From: Crambe crambe
Lineage: Eukaryota; Porifera; Demospongiae; Poecilosclerida; Crambeidae
DNA length: 64,000 nucleotides
Reading direction: 5' to 3'
Assembly (NCBI GenBank): GCA_963924555.1
Contig: OZ004582.1
Span: 6,014,001 to 6,078,000, forward strand
The notes below the pieces were generated by a model, which was given only the letters and a program-made list of their open reading frames with translations, ran no database searches and was not told the DNA's origin. Both the position numbers and the translations under genes were made by a program. Shown one piece after another: positions 56,433 to 64,000 of this stretch (position 1 is the stretch's first letter; the number at the start of each line of letters is the position of its first letter).

Positions 56433-57034
56433 GATGATGCTCAAATATTGGAAGTGTTACTAACTATATATAATCTAAACTATGGCTAGTTTTCATCATA
56501 AATATCCTCATTCTCTTTCCTACATACACTATATAAACATTCCTATAAGAGAGCATCATAGATTATAGTTGTCTTACTCAAAGAACACTATACTACAGTA
56601 TCATAACAGTGCCTGTCATCTTACTCAAAGAATACTAAACATACTTTATTATAGAGTCTGTTGCCTTACTCAAAGAACATTATACTATTAATTATTCTTT
56701 ATTTATTAAAGCAAACTGATAGGTAAACTGTTGTTTGTTACCACTTGGACTTTCTTAACACATGCTTACATGTAGCTACCATGCAGTTTCATAACAGTTT
56801 CTCTGCAACAATGTATGCATCTTGCTTACACAAGACATAGCTAGCTATTGATGCATACGTAAGACACCATATTGCTGATACACCATCTTGCTTATACACC
56901 TGCAGGACATTATCGTATGCTTGTACAGTACAATGATTCTCTGCATACCTAAGATGTCATTTCGCTTACATAATAATTATACGTACACTACATAGGACAT
57001 AGTCAGTTTCATAATGATTCTCTGCATATATATA
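56433..57034. other. Intergenic
   Basis: Three spaced copies of CTTACTCAAAGAACA-CTATACTA (about 56573-56690) and repeated GCTTACA-like segments (56760-56960). A (TA)n run ends at the composite element. No gene. Confidence 0.6.
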
Positions 57035-58463
57035 TATCAGAGAGTGCGGTAGCACTCTCTAAGTAGGGATGGCAGGTCAAAGTCCATAGGACAGTATAAA
57101 CTAAAAACTCTTCTTTCTCTTCTACCCTTACTCTACAGGTTCTCAGAAGGCTACAGTGAATTATTATATCTACAAAGAAGAGAGGAGAATGTTCAAAAGC
57201 CAAAAATTCATTCGCTAACATAAGAAAAAAACGAGTTCTAAAATTGACCTTTCGTTCTTTTTCTTTATTATAATAATAATCAGAGAGTGCGGTAGCACTC
57301 TCTAAGTAGGGATGGCAGGTCAAAGTCCATAGGACAGTATAAACTAAAAACTCTTCTTTCTCTTCTACCCTTACTCTACAGGTTCTCAGAAGGCTACAGT
57401 GAATTATTATATCTACAAAGAAGAGAGGAGAATGTTCAAAAGCCAAAAATTCATTCGCCAACATAAGAAAAAAACGAGTTCTAAAATTGACTTTTCGTTC
57501 TTTTTCTTTATAATAATAATAATAATAATCAGAGAGTGCGCTAGCACTCTCTAAGTAGGGATGGCGGGTCAAAGGTCATAAGACTGTATAAACTAAAAAC
57601 TCTTCTTTCTCTTCTACCCTTACTCTACAGGTTCTCAGAAGGCTACAGTGAATTATTACATCTACAAAGAAGAGAGGAGAATGTTCAAAGACCAAAAATT
57701 CATTCGCTAACATGAGAAAAAAACGATGTCTAAAATTGACTTTTGTTCTTTTTCTTTATAATCAGAGAGTGCGGTAGCACTCTCTAAGTAGGGATGGCAG
57801 GTCAAAGTCCATAGGACAGTATAAACTAAAAACTCTTCTTTCTCTTCTACCCTTACTCTACAGGTTCTCAGAAGGCTACAGTGAATTATTATATCTACAA
57901 AGAAGAGAGGAGAATGTTCAAAAGCCAAAAATTCATTCGCCAACATAAGAAAAAAACGAGTTCTAAAATTGACTTTTCGTTCTTTTTCTTTATAATCAGA
58001 GAGTGCGGTAGCACTCTCTAAGTAGGGATGGCAGGTCAAAGTCCATAGGACAGTATAAACTAAAAACTCTTCTTTCTCTTCTACCCTTACTCTACAGGTT
58101 CTCAGAAGGCTACAGTGAATTATTATATCTACAAAGAAGAGAGGAGAATGTTCAAAAGCCAAAAATTCATTCGCCAACATAAGAAAAAAACGAGTTCTAA
58201 AATTGACTTTTCGTTCTTTTTCTTTATAATCAGAGAGTGCGGTAGCACTCTCTAAGTAGGGATGGCAGGTCAAAGTCCATAGGACAGTATAAACTAAAAA
58301 CTCTTCTTTCTCTTCTACCCTTACTCTACAGGTTCTCAGAAGGCTACAGTGAATTATTATATCTACAAAGAAGAGAGGAGAATGTTCAAAAGCCAAAAAT
58401 TCATTCGCCAACATAAGAAAAAAACGAGTTCTAAAATTGACTTTTCGTTCTTTTTCTTTATAA
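57035..58463 (+). repeat. Unit I, six tandem copies
   Basis: Starts at about 57036, 57282, 57529, 57761, 57995 and 58229; the last are exactly 234 bases apart. The first three are followed by TAATAATAAT runs of different length. Because 234 is divisible by three and no stop occurs on the minus strand, a long repeated frame (VNFRTRFFLMLANEFLAFEH) spans the array; I treat it as incidental. Confidence 0.94.
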
Positions 58464-58611
58464 TAATAATAAGGCCATGCAAACTAGATTCACTGTTTAT
58501 CGTCACCGCCCGCATCAAAAAAATTTTTATCTTAAAAAAATTCAGAGTTCAGAGTTCACGTTTTAATGCAGCACGTGCAGGCACCTAGTACCTAGTACCT
58601 GCAATTGCACT

Positions 58612-58694
58612 AGTCTGGCGTCGCCAGCCCAGCTTTTCTTCCCAAAAAAAAAAAAAAAGAAAAGAAGAAAAGCTGGGCTGGCGACGCCAGACTA
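58612..58694. repeat. Foldback with GTCTGGCGTCG ends
   Basis: GTCTGGCGTCGCCAGCCCAG, then CTTTTCTTC, is mirrored around an A-rich loop. A relative with similar ends is at 37698-37752. Confidence 0.88.
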
Positions 58695-58741
58695 CAATTG
58701 CACAGCTGATCAGAGAGTCAGGCTCAACGCTTGCTAGTTTT

Positions 58742-59321
58742 ATGGCGGAGAAACAGTTAGTATCAGTTTCTGTGGTGAGCAACAACCGTTGTCTTGTTCC
58801 TTGGTCAGTTATTTTGGTCGACCCAAGAGACAGTTTCGAAGATCTACTAAACGCAATGAGAGCTGGCAAGTATGGGACAATTCCTACAGAACCATTGCTT
58901 GACCGTGCTGACAGTATTGAAACTGTTTTTGTCGGTAACATCAAACCATCAGTCTTTGTCCATTGTAGGCAAGGACATGAACGTCGTTCAGGTATGTCGT
59001 ACCTTCGGTTTCTTCATAAAAATTTCAGTTGCACAACCAGAACCACCTAGACAAAATGCTTTTGATATTTTGATGGCCAATCAACGAAAATTAAGCAGGC
59101 CTGCACTTCCCGAGTATATTGAAGAGCGAACTGTGAAGTTATTGGAAGGAATGGGAAAGAAATGGTGCAGTGGAGAAGTGCAGTCTGGAAAGTCTTTTCT
59201 AAGCACTTTAGCTAATGTGATTTTGTATATAGATGGACATCATGAGAGCATTGAGATCCAAGCTTGTGGAGTACCAGAGCTTTTTATACTGTGTATACAC
59301 TGTGGAGGCACTGAATTTTGA
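58742..59321 (+). pseudogene. Unidentified gene inside the Harbinger-like element, frameshifted
   Basis: From ATG at 58742 the frame reads MAEKQLVSVSVVSNNRCLVP and continues WSVILVDPRDSFEDLLNAM, RADSIETVFVGNIKPSVFVH, CRQGHE. Near 58985 the sensible reading passes to another frame (VCRTFGFFIKISVAQPEPPR then QNAFDILMANQRKLSRPALP), ending at 59321. No GT-AG intron fits, so a one-base frameshift is likely. The composition is that of a real protein, about 190 residues. Family not recognised; it could be transposon cargo or an accessory transposition protein. Confidence 0.5.
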
Positions 59322-59400
59322 ACATGGTGTTTATCTGATTGTACATGTATATATGAGAGAATATTACTATAATTGCTTTACTTTTTTGTGTTTACATTTA

Positions 59401-59769
59401 GGCCACATCAAATTAATTACTTGTTTATCATCCTAATTTCTTCAAAAATTAGGAGAGGGGGGGAGGCTTTTATTTTTATTTTTTATTGGTTTCCATGGCA
59501 CCTGTTTAAAAAGCTATCATTATGAAAACATACAAAAAGCTGAAGTTCCACAAAAAAGTCATAAAAACAAGTAGCTGCACACTTTACTTGAAGAATAATA
59601 AACACCATAATTTAATAGCCACCAAAATTGAAATTACACTGAAAATCACGCCTAAAATTTCAAGTAAAGTACACCATGCACATGCTCAGTAGAAATAAAA
59701 TTAAAAATCCAGAAGAGCAAAAATTGGAGAGGGAGGGGATGATAAACAAGTAATTAAGTTGATGTGGCC
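59401..59769. mobile_element. Nested Harbinger-like MITE
   Basis: Inverted ends of 33 bases start GGCCACATCAAMTTAATTAC with one mismatch. TTA flanks both sides. The ends share GGCCA and TTTATCRTC with the host element at 58473-59900. Non-coding. Confidence 0.85.
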
Positions 59770-59900
59770 TTAGCCAGCCATAGCTAGCTAGTGTCTTGTT
59801 ATTTGATCATAATTATATTGAATATTGAATATTGACCTCCCTCCCTCATGCAAATTTAGAAATCTTGTGACGATAAACAGTGAATTTAGTTTGCATGGCC

Positions 59901-61368
59901 TAATAAGGATAATAATAATAATAATAAGATCGACGTACCGACTTACTGGCTATAGTCATCAAAATTCTGCTTTGGCCATCTGTTAGAGCGGCACCTAGAG
60001 GCTGATCTTTTGCTATTAGTTTTGACTAAGGCTCTACTTCACTATTCGATAGCACTCGGAACACAGCTGCTAATCTTTCTACGCCATTTTGAAGGGGGCG
60101 GGGCTTATGGGCGGAGCCACGTAAGCTTAAGTTTAGCTATAGCCAAGGTCTTCATTCATTATCTGATGATGTTCCAGTCACTCCTTGCTGAATTACAGTA
60201 CAGATGCTCATCCTATAGTAGCATTATAGCCAGTACTTGGCTGTAGTGTAGTCAGCTCACTTCACCATGCCGTGTACATGTCATTTACATTGCTGTTGCT
60301 GTAAAGTTTTATATCAACAAAACTTAAATAGCTAAACAAATTCTTCAACCAGAGACACTGTATGTACCTACAAAAGAGGTTTATGTAGAGCTGGCTTTGT
60401 ATAGTACTGTACTGTAGCTTCCCTCATTCAACTTCAAGCACTAAGAAAAAGGATAGAAACAAGTGAGCGTAAAAAATAAAAAGGTTAAGTAGGGATAGCC
60501 TAAAATCTAGCTGGGCTATCTATAATGTGCTGCAGCCTCGTATGAAAAAAATCTTCGCGATATTACCTCATAAAAGGGGTGGGGCAATTAATAACAGTTC
60601 TCCTCATATAACACCTGCACAGGATGTGGCCATTTGATGGCATCCACTATTATGATCACTACACCAAATGCATAAACTCCCCATACTCCTCCCTCAAGCA
60701 AGACATACGTACCATCTCAATAATTATTTCAGTGATCACATATGTAACAATTAGCTAATGCTGTTCACTTTTTAAAATGTTCACTCCTTTCAGTACTCCA
60801 TTACACTGCAGATGATCATCCTTCAAACTCTCCTCCCTGAACAGAATGAAATACTGATCATTAAATAAATTTAGTTCAATCAAGGAAGCCTTTAGTGTCT
60901 ATCAATTTTCATAATCACAAAGAAAAAGAATGCAAACAAGTGAATGCAAAAAATTTCTTCGAAATAAAAATGTGAAGTAGGGATGCTATTATAACTGCAG
61001 CTTCATTATGAAAACCAAGTACTGCAGCATCGAAGCAGTATGGCCCAAAAATCTAGCTGGAATATGTATTATAACTGCATGCAAGAGAGTGAACTTAGTG
61101 AAGTGACCCTTACCCATCATCAAGTACAAGTTCACTCCCATGATCAAGGGCCAAGGGAGTGAAGTAGGAATAGTATCTTGTACTTGATGATGGGTAAGGG
61201 TCACTTCACTAAGTTCACTCTCTTGCATGCAGTTATAATACATATTCCAGCTAGATTTTTGGGCCATACTGCTTCGATGCTGCAGTACTTGGTTTTCATA
61301 ATGAAGCTGCAGTTATAATAGCATCCCTACTTCACATTTTTATTTCGAAGAAATTTTTTGCATTCACT

Positions 61369-61371
<3 letters not shown>
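59901..61371. repeat. Duplicate of 52025-53507
   Basis: Unit II, half foldback P8' (60459-60552), spacer and P10, nearly identical to the end of composite 1. The 78-codon frame at 60010-60246 is an artefact shared with 52133-52369. Confidence 0.93.
60936..61371. repeat. Foldback P10
   Basis: Homologous to P9. The left arm lost about 13 bases near the loop (ATACTATTCCTAC). The substitution ATCTAGCTGG (P9: ATCGAGCTGG) is mirrored in its right arm as CCAGCTAGAT. Confidence 0.95.

Positions 61372-61421
<50 letters not shown>
61371..61421. repeat. (TA)n microsatellite
   Basis: About 25 TA units directly at the right end of composite 2. 61422-61864 holds no recognised gene. Confidence 0.97.
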
Positions 61422-61422
<1 letters not shown>

Positions 61423-61864
61423 GCTGTCTTGCTTACACATAGGATATCATAGTCATTCATAATGATTCTCTGTAAGTATACATAACTTGTGTCTTGACTA
61501 TAATGTACAGTTTCATGATGATTCTCTGTATACATAACTTGTGTCTTGATTATATAATATTATGTATGGACATAATTACATAGGCAGTGGAACAGGTTAG
61601 ACCGGTCAGGCCCAATATTTTGGGTTAGCTATTGTTAACAAAATGTATAAGTCTCCAAGTCTTATTTTTGTTCTAAATTAATGGTGTACAGTACCTTTTC
61701 CTTATGTGGGCTGGGGTTTTCAGTTTCCAGAAATAAACACATGCAGTCATCAATTTGATGACACAACATGATTGTTTAATTTTCATAGTGAAAGCCACTA
61801 AACCAAAAGTGAATGTAACTAGCTAATATAGCTTAGTGGCATAGAGAACCAATACGTTGCTGGC

Positions 61865-63520
61865 ATGGCATTTGCTAATTGTTTCCCTTCCTATAAATCA
61901 ACTCTGCTTCACAAGAAGGGAATTATTCTCGTACAGTTCTGGAACTTATCGGCATTATTTATGTACAGTTTTGCTGTTTCTATTCTATTTGATGGAAATT
62001 TGAATGGAAATATCGATGAACACTACCTCAAGAAAGTCCGTTATGGTGTAGTGTTAGCAATTCTAACGTGTCCACTATATGGGTGGATAGCTGATATCTA
62101 CTGGGGGAGATACAAATTAATTCGGAGAAGCTTATTCATCATGTGGCTAACATCTATTGCACTCTGCTTCATTCCTCTCATACCAGATGATCTCCCACAT
62201 GCTGCCACTTTCAAAGAAGCATCAAATATTGTTCTCTTTGTGGTTTTATTCCTCAGCTTTGGTGGAGTACAAGTTAACATTGTTCAATTTGGAGTTGATC
62301 AAATGCCTGATGCTTCTTCAGCCGATATAACAGCATTTGCCAACTGGTATGTCTGGATGGGGCTATTTAGTTTTATTTTGGTGATTTTTTCCAGTAACTG
62401 TGTCTGTACAAAGTATACTGCAGTGGCTAAACTATTGCTCCCAGCCTGTACAACCCTAGCACTGTGTTTGGACTATAACTTCAATCACTGGCTCATCAAA
62501 GAACCAGTATCAGAGAATCCACTTAAGCTGATATACAGGGTCATGTGCTATGCCTGGAAGAATAAGTATCCTCGTCAGAGAAGTGCCTTCACCTATTGGG
62601 ATGATAAGCCCTATTCCAGAATTGACCTTGCTAAAAGCAAATTTGGTGGACCGTTCACTACGGAAAGGGTTGAGGACGTGAAGACATTTTGGCGCATCCT
62701 TCTCTACTTACTTGTAGTATCTTTTAACACCGCCTTCATCACAAATGTCCAGTCAGTAGCCAAAAACATGAGATACCACTTACAAAATTCGAATTTTGGA
62801 AAAGAGAGCATCACTTCTTGCTCTGCAGAGTACATTGGCAATTGTTTCCAAAGAGAAGCAGTCTATACTGCTGGCTATCCCATCGCTATAATACTAATTC
62901 CTCTATATGACTTTATGCAGAGGAAAAGAATAATCAAAAGATATTCGAGCATTGTTAATTTTAATATAGGGTTGTTTTTAGCACTCATGAGCATGGCTGG
63001 ATATTTTTCTCTGGAACTTGCTGGTCATATTAAACTTGATGTTGGTGCTGACAGTACAAATATAACGTGTCTTCTTGAAGTTAAACACAGTGTGTACAGC
63101 ACATGGAATTCAATTCCTTTGGATTACGAATGGATAGCTTTTCCTGAGTGTTTGCGAACTCTCAGTTATTTCTTTCTGATCACAGGAATGATACAGTTCA
63201 TTTGTGCTCAGTCGCCTTATTCTATGAAAGGACTGATTTTCGGACTAGCTTATGCAATTTTCGGATTTTCAGTCGTCATTACATATCTTATGATGTTGCC
63301 CATTTCATACACTGTGCATAAATGGCCAGCTACTCCTTATGGGTGTGGGACATGGTATTTGCTATCAGTGACTATTGTTCACCTTCTGGTGTTAGTGGTG
63401 GCATGTACTCTGAGTTGGAAGTATAAGAAGAGAGAAAGAGAAGAAACGCTACCTAATGAGCAAATGTTTGCTACTGATTACTATTCTCGCTACACAATGG
63501 AGAATGCAGTAGAGTCCTAG
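61865..63520 (+). CDS. POT/PTR-family (SLC15-like) transporter, paralog 2
   Basis: A single exon of 551 residues. About 12 hydrophobic segments. GWIADIYWGRYK (73-84) is the major-facilitator loop, and the WDDKPYSRIDLAKSKFGGPF then VEDVKTFWRILLYL block is typical of POT central loops. Most of the sequence aligns with the paralog at 54807, including NFNHWLIKEPVSEN, YAWKNKYPRQRSAF, FICAQSPYSMKGL and the YYSRYTMENAVES tail. TM1 (VQFWNLSALFMYSFAVSILF) lacks ExxER. The intervening 5.4 kb is largely composite element 2, so the pair was closer before that insertion. Confidence 0.86.
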   Translation: MAFANCFPSYKSTLLHKKGIILVQFWNLSALFMYSFAVSILFDGNLNGNIDEHYLKKVRYGVVLAILTCPLYGWIADIYWGRYKLIRRSLFIMWLTSIALCFIPLIPDDLPHAATFKEASNIVLFVVLFLSFGGVQVNIVQFGVDQMPDASSADITAFANWYVWMGLFSFILVIFSSNCVCTKYTAVAKLLLPACTTLALCLDYNFNHWLIKEPVSENPLKLIYRVMCYAWKNKYPRQRSAFTYWDDKPYSRIDLAKSKFGGPFTTERVEDVKTFWRILLYLLVVSFNTAFITNVQSVAKNMRYHLQNSNFGKESITSCSAEYIGNCFQREAVYTAGYPIAIILIPLYDFMQRKRIIKRYSSIVNFNIGLFLALMSMAGYFSLELAGHIKLDVGADSTNITCLLEVKHSVYSTWNSIPLDYEWIAFPECLRTLSYFFLITGMIQFICAQSPYSMKGLIFGLAYAIFGFSVVITYLMMLPISYTVHKWPATPYGCGTWYLLSVTIVHLLVLVVACTLSWKYKKREREETLPNEQMFATDYYSRYTMENAVES

Positions 63521-64000
63521 ATTTAAAAAATACAATTATACTACTCAAAATTACCCTGATCACCCTAATTAACCACACCCCATTATGGAGTGGGGGCATA
63601 CACGCTTGTGATGGATTGGTGGTTAGTTTGTGTTCGTTAATTAATTAGCTAATTACTTTTGTGCAATGTGCTGTGTGTGTTAGACTCATTGACAGTTTGT
63701 ATGTGTGTAAGTTAAAATTATTATTCTGTAGTGTGGTTTAATTAGTTGTGCATGTCTAAACCTGTTCTGTATTCTGCTGTCCTGTCATCTGTGTGGTTGT
63801 AAGTTGTGTGCGAGATTTTTCCTATTTTACTTGGTTGTGCATGTTTTTTCTTGTTTTAGTCCTTTTTGTATAAAGAGGAGCTTAGTTGAACTGGATAGTT
63901 AGTTGAGAATTTGTGGAATTTGTGCTCTATAGTCAGTGTCGATATCAATTAAAATTTAATACTTACAAACTCCCACTCCGGGTCCTCTACAACGCTACCC
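63521..64000. other. 3' flank, possible LTR-like sequence
   Basis: T/G-rich sequence with a TATAAAGAGGAG box (about 63870) and an abrupt change to CTCCCACTCCGGGTCCTCTA at the window end. This could be the edge of an LTR retroelement, but the second copy or primer-binding site would lie outside the window. Confidence 0.25.

Larger units (their letters stand above)
58473..59900. mobile_element. PIF/Harbinger-like element carrying an unidentified gene
   Basis: Inverted ends of 34 bases, starting GGCCATGCAAACTARATTCA, with one mismatch. TAA (or TAATAA) flanks both sides, within a triplet run. GGCC ends and a TWA target fit PIF/Harbinger. It carries a decayed open frame (58742-59321), an internal foldback and a smaller related element nested at 59401-59769. 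No DDE transposase was recognised. Confidence 0.75.
57035..61372 (+). mobile_element. Composite palindromic element 2
   Basis: Begins TATCAGAGAGTGC inside a TA run and ends CACTTGTA in a TA run. Modules: six unit I copies (57035-58463), a TAA run, an inserted 1.43-kb Harbinger-like element (58473-59900), unit II (about 59907-60458), half foldback P8', spacer and foldback P10. The same ends and module order as the composite at 47482 show it moves as a defined unit. No replication or transposition gene of its own is present. Confidence 0.75.

Noticed and set aside
57707..58414. 235-residue repetitive minus-strand protein
   Set aside because: The frame follows from a stop-free 234-base repeat unit; the same unit elsewhere has indels that break the frame, and it includes the hairpin in the coding sequence.
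63521..64000. LTR retrotransposon
   Set aside because: Only a suggestive TATA box and abrupt edge; no second LTR, primer site or coding region in the window.

Overview
The window reads as a compact animal genome, most likely a demosponge of the Amphimedon type. That is inference from gene families and gene style: few short introns with GT-AG borders, lineage-specific tandem families, and very many short inverted-repeat elements. No assembly or database could be consulted. No rRNA, tRNA, CRISPR array or bacterial operon was seen.

Layout. (1) 1-3634, plus strand: the 3' part of a multi-exon gene that aligns by eye with the 3-hydroxyacyl-CoA dehydrogenase half of the mitochondrial trifunctional enzyme alpha subunit (HADHA type), but lacks the NAD-binding glycines and the catalytic Asn and His; probably a pseudoenzyme. 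(2) 4247-15185, plus strand: three tandem copies of a two-exon Fe(II)/2-oxoglutarate dioxygenase gene, two intact and one a frameshifted, truncated pseudogene. (3) 17939-35243 and 42167-44092, minus strand: a cluster of single-exon, multi-pass membrane proteins with a Cys-rich ectodomain. Four are intact (20409-22184, 23691-25397, 30688-32400, 42167-44092) and several copies are broken. A roughly 7 kb tandem duplication produced the near-identical pair at 23.7-25.4 and 30.7-32.4 kb. (4) 54807-56432 and 61865-63520, plus strand: two paralogous POT/PTR-like (SLC15-type) major facilitator transporters.

Repeats fill much of the rest. Recognisable transposon types include MULE-like elements with 9-10 bp target duplications (one carrying a helicase gene fragment), a 1,065 bp element with 26 bp terminal repeats and a CTAT duplication, PIF/Harbinger-like elements with TTA/TAA targets, and a TA-target mariner-like MITE.

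The most unusual content is a set of composite palindromic elements at 38894-41328, 47482-53508 and 57035-61372. Each starts with the same perfect terminal hairpin (TATCAGAGAGTGC, 4-nt loop, GCACTCTCT, then a GTAGGGAT motif) and ends with a long foldback that closes on ACTTGT. The foldbacks have arms of 109 to about 217 nt that are perfectly or almost perfectly self-complementary. Substitutions that separate one foldback from another appear in both arms, so each palindrome is kept perfect while its sequence drifts. One composite has split a membrane-protein gene, with the two halves lying on either side of it. This is the best candidate here for an undescribed system: a mobile, array-forming palindrome, possibly rolling-circle in mechanism and possibly a source of hairpin RNA.
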